Below are positions 44,282 through 53,344 of a stretch of DNA of 64,000 bases, one piece after another. Position numbers and translations under genes: made by a program. How positions within the stretch are numbered: the stretch's first letter is position 1; every line of letters begins with the position of its first letter. The stretch comes from Bradyrhizobium lablabi (GTDB lineage: Bacteria; Pseudomonadota; Alphaproteobacteria; Rhizobiales; Xanthobacteraceae), in contig NZ_LT670844.1 in the NCBI RefSeq assembly GCF_900141755.1, positions 4,092,001-4,156,000 of the forward strand, read 5' to 3'. Under the pieces are notes generated by a model. The model was given only the letters and a program-made list of their open reading frames with translations, was not told the origin of the DNA and did no database searches.

Positions 44282-45511
44282 CTACAGCCCCAGCTTCTTC
44301 TTGCGCTGGCCGAGCGTGCGCAGCCGCAGTGCGTTGAGCTTTATGAATCCCGCGGCATCGCGGTGGTCGTAGGCGACAGCGCCTTCCTCGAAGGTGACGA
44401 GGTCCTGATCATACAGCGAATATTTGCTCTCGCGGCCGACAACGATGACGTTGCCCTTGTAGAGTTTTAGCCGCACCCGGCCAGTGACATATTGCTGGCT
44501 GTGATCGATCGCCGCCTGCAGCATCTCGCGCTCCGGCGCGAACCAGAAGCCGTTATAGACGAGCTCGGCATATTTCGGCATCAGCTCGTCCTTGAGATGC
44601 GCCGCGCCGCGATCCAGCGTGATCGATTCGATGCCACGATGGGCGGCCAACAAAATAGTGCCGCCCGGCGTCTCGTACATGCCACGCGACTTCATGCCGA
44701 CAAATCGGTTTTCGACCAGATCAAGCCGCCCGATGCCGTTGGCGCGGCCGAGTTCGTTGAGTTTTGCCAACAAGGTTGCCGGCGACAGCTTCTTGCCGTC
44801 GATCGCGGTCGCGTCGCCCTTTTCGAAATCGATGGTGATATAGGTCGGCTTGTCCGGCGCCTTCTCCGGATCGATGGTGCGCGAATAGACGTAATCGGGC
44901 ACTTCCTGCGCGGGGTCTTCCAGCACCTTGCCCTCGCTGGAGGCGTGCAACAGATTGGCATCGACCGAGAACGGCGCCTCGCCGCGCTTGTCTTTTGCAA
45001 TTGGAATCTGGTGGGCTTCGGCGAAGGCAATCAGTTTCTCGCGCGAGCGCAAATCCCATTCGCGCCACGGCGCGATGATGGTGATGTCGGGCTTTAACGC
45101 ATAATAGCCGAGCTCGAAGCGGACCTGATCGTTGCCCTTGCCGGTGGCACCATGCGACACCGCATCGGCGCCGACTTTTTCGGCGATCTCGATCTGCTTC
45201 TTGGCGATCAACGGCCGCGCGATCGAGGTGCCGAGCAGGTACTGGCCCTCATAGACCGCGTTGGCGCGGAACATCGGAAACACGTAGTCGCGTACGAATT
45301 CCTCGCGCAAATCCTCAATGAAAATGTTCTCGGGCTTGATGCCGAGCAGCAGCGCCTTCTGGCGCGCGGGTTCGAGTTCCTCGCCCTGGCCGAGATCGGC
45401 GGTGAAGGTCACGACCTCGCAAGCATAGGTGGTCTGCAGCCATTTTAGGATGACCGAGGTGTCGAGCCCGCCCGAATAGGCGAGCACCACCTTCTTCACG
45501 TCCTTGCTCAT
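44282..45511 (-). CDS. argG: argininosuccinate synthase
   Basis: A 409-residue enzyme joining citrulline and aspartate at the expense of ATP in arginine synthesis. The N-terminal PP-loop is [16 protein letters not shown] (residues 9-24). Other conserved parts are [29 protein letters not shown], and [16 protein letters not shown]. Full length for the family. It ends next to a palindromic repeat that may terminate transcription. Confidence 0.97.
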   Translation of the reverse strand: MSKDVKKVVLAYSGGLDTSVILKWLQTTYACEVVTFTADLGQGEELEPARQKALLLGIKPENIFIEDLREEFVRDYVFPMFRANAVYEGQYLLGTSIARPLIAKKQIEIAEKVGADAVSHGATGKGNDQVRFELGYYALKPDITIIAPWREWDLRSREKLIAFAEAHQIPIAKDKRGEAPFSVDANLLHASSEGKVLEDPAQEVPDYVYSRTIDPEKAPDKPTYITIDFEKGDATAIDGKKLSPATLLAKLNELGRANGIGRLDLVENRFVGMKSRGMYETPGGTILLAAHRGIESITLDRGAAHLKDELMPKYAELVYNGFWFAPEREMLQAAIDHSQQYVTGRVRLKLYKGNVIVVGRESKYSLYDQDLVTFEEGAVAYDHRDAAGFIKLNALRLRTLGQRKKKLGL

Positions 45512-45585
45512 GAAAACCCTGCTGAATTGGGATGAAATTCAAAATTTCGCGGGACTATAGGCGGAAAGGTCCGTTGCGCAAGCGC

Positions 45586-46362
45586 TCACTCGGCCGGATT
45601 GGCCTCTACAGCGCGTTTGCGCCGTCGCCGAAGGAAGCGAAATAGAGGCCAGGCCCGCCGCGTCAGCGCAGCGTCGATGCGCTCGTCGGACAGGCGGGTC
45701 CAGGGCCAGCGGTAGATGTACGCATAGGCCAGCCAGATCACCACGAATGTCACCAGTCCGGCAGCGGCGACGTCGGTGAAAAAATGCCCGCCGAATGCCA
45801 TCCGCAGGCCGCTCGTCACCACGCCGAACATGGTCGCCGCGGCATAGGCCAAGGGCCGCCAGGCCGGTGGCGTCAGGGCCGCGGGGGCAAAGGTCCAGAA
45901 CGCGGTGGCGCCTTCGCCGGAGAAGAACGAACAGTTGCGATCGCAGCTGCCGCGCGGATCCCACCACGCCACGAACTGTTCCGGTCCGTTGAATTCCGTC
46001 ACCACCACAGGGCGCGGCCGGCCCCAATAGCTCTTGAAGGTGAAATTAGTAAGGACGCCGGCCGAAAGAAAAAGCGTCACCACCAAGAAGATGATGGCGC
46101 GCCCGGATATCATCAGCGGCCGGTCCGGCCGAACGAACTTTGCCACCAGCGCAACGATCGCCGGCACCACAAAACCCCACGCGATCCACATCGCGCCGTC
46201 GCGCGCGAACGCGGCCAGCGTGTTTTGTTTGAGCGGAAAGGATTTGGTCGCGGGATCATAAAACAACGCGGCCAATTTCAGATCGAGCTCGGGATAAATC
46301 CCGAACACTAGTCCGACGACAAACGCAATTCCAAGCGCGATGAAAAGTCCGGTCCGGTTCAT
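45586..46362 (-). CDS. PAP2 family phosphatase, LpxE-like
   Basis: A 258-residue inner-membrane phosphatase with about six helices. The three acid-phosphatase motifs are visible: KSYWGRPRP near residue 111, SGEGATAFW (in place of PSGH) near 148, and SGLRMAFGGHFFTD near 184-197. The SGEG and GGHFxxD forms resemble lipid A 1-phosphatase and related rhizobial enzymes, so lipid A or another membrane phosphate is the likely substrate (inference). The C-terminus is Arg-rich. Confidence 0.85.
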   Translation of the reverse strand: MNRTGLFIALGIAFVVGLVFGIYPELDLKLAALFYDPATKSFPLKQNTLAAFARDGAMWIAWGFVVPAIVALVAKFVRPDRPLMISGRAIIFLVVTLFLSAGVLTNFTFKSYWGRPRPVVVTEFNGPEQFVAWWDPRGSCDRNCSFFSGEGATAFWTFAPAALTPPAWRPLAYAAATMFGVVTSGLRMAFGGHFFTDVAAAGLVTFVVIWLAYAYIYRWPWTRLSDERIDAALTRRAWPLFRFLRRRRKRAVEANPAE

Positions 46363-46433
46363 GGCGCGGGGTTTAGCCGAGGCGGTCGGGGATGAAAACC
46401 CCTGTAATCACCTCGCAATGACGGCAAATGCAG

Positions 46434-46949
46434 TCATGACGGCGGTGATTGTGGCGGCGCTGACGACGCAGTCGAATGCGACGGCAATGGTGGCGGCGGC
46501 CGCAGCCGGCGCGGTGGTTCGCGCCAGGCGCCGGCGGTACGGCCCGCGATCATCCAGTAGACGACGCCGGCCGCGATGCCTGCGCCGGTCATGATTTCGA
46601 GATGACGCCGCACGATGCCGTCGAAGCGCAGCGTTTCGGTGTCGAATGGAACGAGGCCGAGATAGCAGGCAAGCCCCACCAGGCCGCCGCCGACCGCGTA
46701 GGCCAGCGCGCTCCTGACGTAAAACGCCTCCGTGATCGCAGCCACGATCATCGCCGGCAGCAGCGCGAAGCCGCTGATGAAGATAAAACCGAAGCCGAGC
46801 ACGATGTTGAACGCGCCGGGATCGACCGGCCCAGTGCCGAGATCGCTGAATTCCGGAAACAGCACCGCGACGACCACAATCAATCCCGCCACCAGGCAGG
46901 CGGCGAGAAACGCGAACAGGATGACGAAGAGGCGGCCGATCAGTGCCAT
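46434..46949 (-). CDS. hypothetical membrane protein
   Basis: A 171-residue protein with four hydrophobic segments (about residues 5-32, 45-70, 80-100 and 118-135) and a proline-rich cytoplasmic tail (RRLRPPPPLP). The segment PAMIVAAITEAFYVRSALAYAVGGG is conserved-looking, but I do not recognise the family. ATG 46949 has a GAAAGGTTT site upstream. It lies 71 bp upstream of the PAP2 gene on the same strand, so co-transcription is possible. Confidence 0.7.
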   Translation of the reverse strand: MALIGRLFVILFAFLAACLVAGLIVVVAVLFPEFSDLGTGPVDPGAFNIVLGFGFIFISGFALLPAMIVAAITEAFYVRSALAYAVGGGLVGLACYLGLVPFDTETLRFDGIVRRHLEIMTGAGIAAGVVYWMIAGRTAGAWREPPRRLRPPPPLPSHSTASSAPPQSPPS

Positions 46950-46992
46950 TAAACCTTTCTCACTTGTAGGGTCCCAAGAGCTGAGCTCTCAC

Positions 46993-47095
46993 CCTCATCC
47001 TGAGGAGCGGCCCCTTGGCCGCGTCTCGAAGGATGAATGGCACCGTCTGGGGCCTCATGGTTCGAGACGGCGCAAGCGCCTCCTCACCATGAGGA
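46993..47095. repeat. palindromic repeat (CCTCATCCTGAGGAGC family)
   Basis: CCTCATCCTGAGGAGCGGCC...GGCCGCGTCTCGAAGGATG is followed by CCTCATGGTTCGAGACGGCGC...CCTCCTCACCATGAGG, giving two adjacent hairpins. A second member lies at 58677-58779. It sits between rlmN and the membrane-protein gene. Confidence 0.8.
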
Positions 47096-47105
47096 GCGTA
47101 AAGCA

Positions 47106-48317
47106 TCAATCCGTCATCGCCATGGCGCGCAGCGCCTGGCGCTCGCGGGCGGACAATTTCTCGGTCTCGGATTTGAGCTGGCCGCAGGCGGCGAGGATGT
47201 CGCGGCCGCGCGGCGTGCGTACTGGCGAAGAGTAGCCGGCGTTGAAGATGTATTCGGAAAATTTTTCGATCTGGTCCCAGTCCGAACATTGGTAGCGCGT
47301 GCCCGGCCACGGATTGAACGGAATGAGATTGATCTTGGCCGGAATGCCCTTCAGCAACTTCACGAGAAGCTTTGCGTCTTCCATCGAATCGTTGACGCCT
47401 TTCAGCATCACATATTCGAAGGTAATGCGGCGCGCGTTGGAGGAACCCGGATAATCGCGGCAGGCCTGCAGCAGTTCGGCAATCGGGTATTTGCGGTTCA
47501 GCGGCACCAATTCGTTGCGCAGTTCGTCGCGTACCGCATGCAGCGAGATCGCCAGCATGACGCCGATTTCTTCGCCGGTACGGATGATGTTCGGCACCAC
47601 GCCCGAGGTCGACAGCGTGATGCGGCGGCGGGAAATGCCGATGCCTTCGTTATCCGAGACAATCAGCAGCGCATCGCGCACCGCGTCGAAATTATACAGT
47701 GGTTCGCCCATGCCCATCATCACCACATTGGTGACGAGGCGGCTGCCGGTCGGCGTCTCGCGGTCGGCCCAATCGTTGAGACGATCGCGCGCCACCATGA
47801 TCTGGCCGACGATTTCGCCCGCGGTTAAGTTGCGCACCAGCCGCTGCGTGCCGGTGTGGCAGAACGAACAATTCAGCGTGCAGCCGACCTGCGAGGAAAC
47901 GCACAGCGTGCCGCGGTCGGTCTCCGGGATATAGACACACTCGACTTCATGCGCCTTCTCGACGCTGTCCCCGCTCGGTAAGCGCAACAGCCATTTGCGG
48001 GTGCCGTCGTTGGAGATTTGTTCGGCGACCACCTCGGGGCGGGCAACGGTAAAATGGGCTTCGAGCTGGCTGCGCATTTCCTTCGAAATGCTGGTCATCT
48101 CGCCGAAATCTTCGGCGCCACGGACATAGATCCAATGCCAGAGCTGCTGCACCCGCATCTTGCGCTGCGCCGGCGCCACGCCGATCTCGCCGAGACGCTC
48201 GGCGATTTCCGCGCGCGACAGTCCGACCAGCGACGGCTTTGCCGGCGGCACATAGGTCTCGAGCGCGACCTTTTCCAAAGGCGCCGGCGCGCCGGGCGTT
48301 TCGATCATCGTCTGCAT
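47106..48317 (-). CDS. rlmN: 23S rRNA (adenine2503-C2)-methyltransferase
   Basis: A 403-residue radical SAM enzyme that methylates A2503 of 23S rRNA and A37 of some tRNAs. The CxxxCxxC cluster motif is CTLNCSFC near residue 145. The mechanistic second cysteine lies in AACGQLKSE near the C-terminus. Other family parts are [12 protein letters not shown] and [25 protein letters not shown] 48317 is chosen; upstream codons fall in a repeat. Confidence 0.96.
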   Translation of the reverse strand: MQTMIETPGAPAPLEKVALETYVPPAKPSLVGLSRAEIAERLGEIGVAPAQRKMRVQQLWHWIYVRGAEDFGEMTSISKEMRSQLEAHFTVARPEVVAEQISNDGTRKWLLRLPSGDSVEKAHEVECVYIPETDRGTLCVSSQVGCTLNCSFCHTGTQRLVRNLTAGEIVGQIMVARDRLNDWADRETPTGSRLVTNVVMMGMGEPLYNFDAVRDALLIVSDNEGIGISRRRITLSTSGVVPNIIRTGEEIGVMLAISLHAVRDELRNELVPLNRKYPIAELLQACRDYPGSSNARRITFEYVMLKGVNDSMEDAKLLVKLLKGIPAKINLIPFNPWPGTRYQCSDWDQIEKFSEYIFNAGYSSPVRTPRGRDILAACGQLKSETEKLSARERQALRAMAMTD

Positions 48318-48337
48318 GACTTGGTATCTCTGAATTT

Positions 48338-48424
48338 CGTCATGCCCGGGCTTGTCCCGGGCATCCACGTCCTTTGTTGCCGTTCGTTAAGACGTGGATG
48401 GCCGGGACGAGCCCGGCCAGGACG
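48338..48424. repeat. palindromic repeat (CGTCATGCCCGGGC family, second copy)
   Basis: CGTCATGCCCGGGCTTGTCCCGGGCATCCACG-like left half answers GACGTGGATGGCCGGGACGAGCCCGGCCAGGACG. It matches the ends and order of the repeat at 39607-39740. It lies just upstream of rlmN. Confidence 0.8.
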
Positions 48425-48475
48425 GCCAATAATAAGTGCCCTTATATAGCAATTGGCAGTGCAATTGCGACCGCG

Positions 48476-49096
48476 TCAGCGCTTGCAATCCTGTGCCAGC
48501 CGGTCGAGCGCCTGGGCAAGTCCCTTCAGCGAGAAGGTGTCGGTGGTCTCGGTGCCCTTCGCCGACACGCCCTTGACGGTCACATCCGCCGATTTGCGCA
48601 TGGCGTCGACCATCCGCTCTTCCTCGGCGGCGTTCTTGATCCAGAGGCCGTCGCCCTGGGTATACATCGCGTAGGACGCGCCACCGACCTCGAGCGTCGA
48701 TTCGGAGCCCGGCTTCAGCGTGTATCCGATCATGACCGAAACTTCGTTGGTGACCTTTTCCGCCGGGCGCGTGGAGACGAAGGCGTAAGCCGGATCACGC
48801 GGACGGTTTGGCGGATTGGTTTTCGACGACGAAGGTTTTGCCAGCGCAAAACACACCTTCTTGCCGTTCGGCGCTGCGGAATAGGCGCCCCAGGTGCCGA
48901 ACTGCCCGATTAGCGTCGGCTCGGGGCTGCCGGCGACAGCCGCCGTGGCGGTGGGCTTGGTTTCCGGTTTCGCGGGCACGGGCTTGGCCGCGCCCTTCGC
49001 TGCTTTCGACGACGCACTCTGCGCCTGCGCAAGGCCGATTGCCCCGCACACCAGCAGACCAGCTACCAGGGCTGTCAGTATTCGCCGCACGGACAT
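48476..49096 (-). CDS. invasion-associated locus B (IalB)-like periplasmic protein
   Basis: A 206-residue exported protein. A signal peptide ends near GLAQAQS, and a Lys/Ala/Pro-rich linker precedes an IalB-type domain (GTWGAYSAAPNGKKVCFALAKPS, VSVMIGYTLKPGSESTLEVGG). Two cysteines, one in KVCFA and one at the C-terminus DCKR, could form a disulfide. The family is common in rhizobia and Bartonella; its general role is unclear. ATG 49096 gives a standard signal peptide; ATG 49117 would add seven residues. Confidence 0.85.
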   Translation of the reverse strand: MSVRRILTALVAGLLVCGAIGLAQAQSASSKAAKGAAKPVPAKPETKPTATAAVAGSPEPTLIGQFGTWGAYSAAPNGKKVCFALAKPSSSKTNPPNRPRDPAYAFVSTRPAEKVTNEVSVMIGYTLKPGSESTLEVGGASYAMYTQGDGLWIKNAAEEERMVDAMRKSADVTVKGVSAKGTETTDTFSLKGLAQALDRLAQDCKR

Positions 49097-49238
49097 GACC
49101 GGATTTGGTTCCCTCATTATTGTGACTGGAAGATGGCCCGAATCTCGTCGTCACCCGTGCGATGGATAGCCGGGAAATGCCTTTTTGGGAAGGCAGTTAG
49201 GGACGCCGTCGTGCCCGCGTGCGGGGCGGCCTTTGCGC

Positions 49239-50078
49239 CTAACTTTTCGACCGCGCGGCTCGCTGCTTTTCCCACTGCGCGTCGCTCCATTGCAGCAGAT
49301 CCTCGGCGCCGGAAGAGCGCAAATGCGCGCCGCCATCCTGCACCACCATCTCGCCGTTGATGTAGCCGGCGCCATCCGAAATCAGGAAGCTCGCGAGATC
49401 GGCGAGTTCGCGATGTTCGCCGGCGCGGCCGAGCGGATTCCTCCTTGCCCAGCCTTCGTCGCGGCCCTCCGGGCGAAGCTGGCCCGCTGCGCCGGCGGTC
49501 GGAAACGGGCCGGGCGCGATCGCCACGGTGCGGACGCCCTTGGGTCCCCACTCCACCGCCAGGCTTCTGATCATCGCAAGCACGGCCGACTTCGCCATCG
49601 CGGAAGGCACCGTGAAGGCGCGGCCGGTGATGGTCGAGGTCGAGAGGATCGAGAGCACGACGCCTGTGTGTCGTGCTTCGATCCAGCGTCTGCCGGCCGC
49701 AAGCGTGCAATACATCGTGCCATGCAGCGTCGGCGCCAGGATCGCATCCGCGGCGCGAAATGATAAGTGCTCGGTCTGGGCGATGAAGGTTGCAGCGGCG
49801 TTGTTGACGAGAACGTCGAGCGGCGCTTCGTGCCAGATCGCCTCCATCATGCCATCGACCTCAGCACCATCACGAATGTCGCATTTGATCGCGGTGACCT
49901 TGCCGCCGAGATCGCTGCGCATCTGCGCGGCGGTCGCCTCCAGCAATTCCAGCCGCCGCCCGCAGATGATCAACCCGGCGCCAAGCTCGATAAAGCGGCG
50001 CCCCATCGCCGCCCCAAGCCCGGAGCCGCCGCCGGTGACCAATATCCGCTTTCCCGCCAGCAGGTCTTTTTCAAACAT
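49239..50078 (-). CDS. SDR family oxidoreductase
   Basis: A 279-residue classical short-chain dehydrogenase. The cofactor motif is ILVTGGGSGLGAAMGRRF near residues 12-29, NNAAA lies near 93, and SxxS...TVPSAMAKSAVLAMIRSLAVEWG contains the lysine with alanine-methionine in place of the usual tyrosine pattern. The segment YINGEMVVQDGG at the C-terminus is typical. Relatives act as enoyl-CoA or ketoacyl reductases. ATG 50078 is the natural start. Confidence 0.87.
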   Translation of the reverse strand: MFEKDLLAGKRILVTGGGSGLGAAMGRRFIELGAGLIICGRRLELLEATAAQMRSDLGGKVTAIKCDIRDGAEVDGMMEAIWHEAPLDVLVNNAAATFIAQTEHLSFRAADAILAPTLHGTMYCTLAAGRRWIEARHTGVVLSILSTSTITGRAFTVPSAMAKSAVLAMIRSLAVEWGPKGVRTVAIAPGPFPTAGAAGQLRPEGRDEGWARRNPLGRAGEHRELADLASFLISDGAGYINGEMVVQDGGAHLRSSGAEDLLQWSDAQWEKQRAARSKS

Positions 50079-50101
50079 TGTTCCATTCCTCTCGTTTCTG
50101 C

Positions 50102-50220
50102 CGTCATTGCGAGCCACCGGGTCGTGCGAATGCGCGCCCGATGACAGGTTCCGCGAAGCAATCCCTAGCGCGGCAAACTGAGAGATGGATTGCTTCGTCG
50201 CTGCGCTCCTCGCAATGACG
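50102..50220. repeat. palindromic repeat (CGTCATTGCGAG family, second copy)
   Basis: CGTCATTGCGAG at 50102 and CTCGCAATGACG at 50209-50220 are perfect arms. Inner GAAGCAATCC / GGATTGCTTC arms match those of 8472-8561. It lies between divergent SDR and quinone oxidoreductase genes. Confidence 0.85.
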
Positions 50221-50307
50221 GGAACTATGAATCGGATTGTCGCCCGGCTTCAAATCCGGCATGAAGTGTCGAAGCCTCAACTGTCGTCCTAAACTTTGGG
50301 TGTGTCC

Positions 50308-51282
50308 ATGAAAGCCATTCTCTGCTCGCAATATTGCGGCCCCGACGACCTCGTGCTCACCGAAGTGCCCGATCCCGTGGCCGGCTCCAATGAGGCGGTG
50401 ATCGCGATCAAATCCGCGGCGCTGAATTTCTTCGACCTTCTGATGATCCAGGGCAAATACCAGATCAAGCCGCCGTTCCCGTTCTCGCCGGCCGCCGAGG
50501 TCGCGGGCGTGATCGAAAGCGTCGGAGCCGGCGTCACCGATCTGAAAGTCGGCGACCGCGTGGTCGCATCCTGCGGCCATAACGGCGCGCGCGAAAAGAT
50601 CGCGCTGCCGGCGAATTCGATCGTGAAAATTCCCGACGATCTGGATTTCGACCGCGCCGCCGGGATCATCATCATTTACGGCACCGCGCTGCACGCGTTG
50701 GAAGATCGCGCCAGCCCGAAACGCGGCGAGACGATGGCGGTGCTCGGCGCCGCCGGTGGCACGGGACTAGCGGCCTGCGAACTCGGCAAGCTGATGGGTC
50801 TGAAGGTGATCGCCTGCGCTTCATCGGACGAAAAGCTTGAGTTCGCCAAGCAACACGGCGCTGAACTGGGGCTGAATTACGCCAAGGAGGATCTGAAGGA
50901 AGGTCTGCGCAAGCTTACCGGCGGCAAGGGCGCCGACATTATTTTCGATCCGGTCGGCGGCAGCTATGCCGAGGCCGCGCTCCGTTCGATCGCGTGGGAA
51001 GGCCGCTTTCTGGTGATCGGATTCGCCGCCGGCGACATTCCGAAAATGCCGCTCAATCTGGCGCTGCTGAAGGGCTGCGACATCAGAGGCGTGTTCTGGG
51101 GCGCGTGGGCGCGGCTCAATCCGGAAAAGAACCGCGCCAATCTGGAAAAACTCGTGAAGTGGACGGCGGAGGGCAAGATCTCCTCCCATGTCGACCGCAC
51201 GTTCCCGCTGGCGCAAACCGCCGACGCCCTAAAAGTGCTCGCCGGCCGCAAGGCAATGGGCAAGGTGATCCTGCATCCGTAG
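50308..51282 (+). CDS. NADPH:quinone oxidoreductase family protein
   Basis: A 324-residue zinc-free medium-chain dehydrogenase. The N-terminal GroES-like domain begins MKAILCSQYCGPDDL. The Rossmann loop is AVLGAAGGTGLAACELGKL near residues 146-164, with the AAGGVG-like form usual in quinone oxidoreductases. GADIIFDPVGG and a C-terminal MGKVILHP are typical. It may reduce quinones or activated alkenes; exact substrate unknown. Confidence 0.9.
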   Translation: MKAILCSQYCGPDDLVLTEVPDPVAGSNEAVIAIKSAALNFFDLLMIQGKYQIKPPFPFSPAAEVAGVIESVGAGVTDLKVGDRVVASCGHNGAREKIALPANSIVKIPDDLDFDRAAGIIIIYGTALHALEDRASPKRGETMAVLGAAGGTGLAACELGKLMGLKVIACASSDEKLEFAKQHGAELGLNYAKEDLKEGLRKLTGGKGADIIFDPVGGSYAEAALRSIAWEGRFLVIGFAAGDIPKMPLNLALLKGCDIRGVFWGAWARLNPEKNRANLEKLVKWTAEGKISSHVDRTFPLAQTADALKVLAGRKAMGKVILHP

Positions 51283-51341
51283 GGGCGGCGTTAAAGCAGA
51301 CGCAAGTACCGCCTCACTCTCATTGTCATCGCCCGGCTTGA

Positions 51342-52606
51342 TGTACGGCCCGGGGACATGGGTAACACCGTTCGGAGACATGGGTAACACAGGTTCATTG
51401 AACATCATTTCGCAGATCGATGCATGCGATTTGGTGAGCTCCGAAGAAGACACCGAACTTGCCTTCCGTGGCGAGGGGCCTGATGGCCAGAAGCTCGCCA
51501 CGGAAGGCTTCCGGAGCGCGCCAGCGCCGTTTACCGAAGCGGAAGTTGGCCTTTTGCGCGCTGGCCCTGCGCACGATCGCCCCTTCCTCATATTCTGGCT
51601 CGCGCAGCTTGCCTGGCAATGAACGGGAACTTGGCCGATACCGGTTTGATGGCACGTCATAGTTCAAGGATTGGTGCGGACGCTCGGTATTATAGACGTG
51701 CCGCCAACGGTCGAATGCCTTCTGCAGCTCGCGCGCGGTTCTGAATGTCGTCATGGACAGTACTTCGGCCTTCAGTGTGCGATGGAAGCGCTCGTTCTTA
51801 CCTTTGGTCTGTGGATGATGCGGGCGCGCGTAGATAACGTCGACGCCGAGCTTGAGCAACCAGACACGGAGTTTGGTCCATCGGACCTCAGAGCAAGTGC
51901 CCCAAGGCACGCCGTTGTCGACCAGGAACGCGTTCGGCAGGCCATAGCGGCGGAACGTCTGTTCGAGGTGCTGCTGGACCGTCTCACTCTGCTCATTGGT
52001 GCAGGCCTGTAGGCACAGGGCATAGCGAGAGTGGTCGTCGACCATGGTGAGCGGGTGACACATCTGTCGATCGCCCAGAGCGAAGCGTCCCTTGAAGTCC
52101 ATCTGCCAGACGTCGTTGGGAGCCGGATGCTCGAAGCGGGTGTATTGCGGTGGCTGCGCAGGTGGCGGGATGCGGTCATGCCGGCTCAAAATGGCGTGGA
52201 CCGTCGATGCCACCGGTACGCTCTCGAGTTCGTCCTCCAGACGGCGGCGGATCTTGCGCGCGCCCCACGCCGGATGCGCATCCCGGATCTCCAAAACTGC
52301 CGCTTCGATCCCCTGGGGGCTTCGCTTTGGAGACACGTACGGACGCCGGGAGCGATCCCGCGCCCATTCCTTCTCGTCGGCAATCGCCCTAGCCAACCAT
52401 TTGTAGCCAGTCTTCGGACTGATCCCGAACCGACGGCACAGCTCCCGCCGGTTTACGTCCGGCTGCCGGAACAGCCGAACGAACTCTTTCCTCTGATCCA
52501 TGAATGACACCTCGCGCCACGGCATGTCGGCCTCCTGAGCCTGTCCATGCCGCCGATGTGTTACCCATGTCTCCGAACGGTGTTACCCCTGTCCCCGGGC
52601 CGTATA
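51342..52606 (-). mobile_element. complete IS481-family insertion sequence
   Basis: A 1265-bp element. Its 49-bp terminal inverted repeats (51342-51390 and 52558-52606) match at 47 of 49 positions and start TGTACGGCCC / end GGGCCGTATA. Each terminus contains two directly repeated copies of a GACATGGGTAACAC-type motif. A 5-bp target duplication CTTGA flanks it (51337-51341 and 52607-52611). One intact transposase gene fills the inside. The near-perfect ends and intact gene suggest a recent insertion. Confidence 0.92.
51395..52525 (-). CDS. IS481-family transposase
   Basis: A 376-residue DDE transposase. The N-terminal helix-turn-helix is NRRELCRRFGISPKTGYKWLAR near residues 26-47. The rve-type catalytic core has the first Asp in WQMDFKG, the second in LVDNGVPW, and Glu in GKNERFHRTLKAE. 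A C-terminal domain follows (RRWRAPEAFRGE). The frame is full length without interruption, so it is probably active. Start ATG 52525; ATG 52501 is an alternative. Confidence 0.95.
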   Translation of the reverse strand: MPWREVSFMDQRKEFVRLFRQPDVNRRELCRRFGISPKTGYKWLARAIADEKEWARDRSRRPYVSPKRSPQGIEAAVLEIRDAHPAWGARKIRRRLEDELESVPVASTVHAILSRHDRIPPPAQPPQYTRFEHPAPNDVWQMDFKGRFALGDRQMCHPLTMVDDHSRYALCLQACTNEQSETVQQHLEQTFRRYGLPNAFLVDNGVPWGTCSEVRWTKLRVWLLKLGVDVIYARPHHPQTKGKNERFHRTLKAEVLSMTTFRTARELQKAFDRWRHVYNTERPHQSLNYDVPSNRYRPSSRSLPGKLREPEYEEGAIVRRASAQKANFRFGKRRWRAPEAFRGELLAIRPLATEGKFGVFFGAHQIACIDLRNDVQ

Positions 52607-52695
52607 CTTGACCGGGCGACCCAGTATTCCAGAGAAGTCGGCGATTAAACCGAGAGGCCGCGGCGTACTGGATCCCCGCTTTCCGCGGGGATGAC
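52607..52695. repeat. right part of a palindromic repeat split by the IS
   Basis: Removing the IS and one CTTGA copy rejoins 51323-51341 with this segment. The restored repeat reads TGTCATCGCCCGG-CTTGA-CCGGGCGACCCAGTA, an unpaired middle, then TACTGGATCCCCGC and GCGGGGATGACA. Outer arms TGTCATC / GATGACA and the inner hairpin GCCCGG/CCGGGC fit a single element of about 108 bp. Confidence 0.8.
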
Positions 52696-52710
52696 ATCCC
52701 CGCATAGGCG

Positions 52711-53229
52711 CTACTGCACCTGACACGAGGTCTCCGCCACCCGCGGCCGGCTGCAATAGTGAATGGTCGAGCCGTCGAACAACGTGTACTGGCGCTTTCC
52801 CGGAAACAGATTGGCGGCGAAACTGGCGGAGCAGGATTGTCCGCGCGTTGAAATATTCACCACCAGCGCGTTGTTCGGCAAATTCCAGATCAGCTTGAGA
52901 CCGTTTCTGCCGGCGACGCGGACTTGCGCGCTGCCGCCGGGTGCGGAGGTCGGCCTCGCGCCGAGGCGGCCGTCAAAGTGAATCGTGCTTGAGAAGATGA
53001 ACGCGGTTTCCGTGACGTCGGCGTAGGCGCTGCCGTCGGCATAAATCGCCCCGCTGCCGTCACCGCTGATCGGAATATTGTTGGCCGCGACCGGCTGCTG
53101 GCAATCCACGGTCCCCGAAAAGCGGATATGGAATTTGGCTACCGTGGTCTGAGCCACCGTTTGGCTCGAAAAAGTCAAACCCAGAACCAGCATCATCAAA
53201 TTGCGCACAAATCTCCCGTCGATCCACAT
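52711..53229 (-). CDS. hypothetical exported protein
   Basis: A 172-residue protein with a signal peptide ending near SSQTVAQ and a mature part rich in beta strands (FHIRFSGTVDCQQPVAANNIPISGD-like start, GLKLIWNLPNNALVVNIS). Four cysteines (DCQQ, QSCSA, YCSRP, TSCQV) could form two disulfides. I do not recognise the family. A perfect GGAGGAA site precedes ATG 53229; upstream codons are not coding. Confidence 0.72.
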   Translation of the reverse strand: MWIDGRFVRNLMMLVLGLTFSSQTVAQTTVAKFHIRFSGTVDCQQPVAANNIPISGDGSGAIYADGSAYADVTETAFIFSSTIHFDGRLGARPTSAPGGSAQVRVAGRNGLKLIWNLPNNALVVNISTRGQSCSASFAANLFPGKRQYTLFDGSTIHYCSRPRVAETSCQVQ

Positions 53230-53344
53230 GATATTCCTCCCTGCCCCGGCGTTGAACCGCCGCTGGCAGCGTAAACCACGCCGCGCGCGCCGAAAAGACA
53301 TGCCGGTCTGCGCCAGTCCTGAAAAAGAATTCCGGAGGGGGAGA

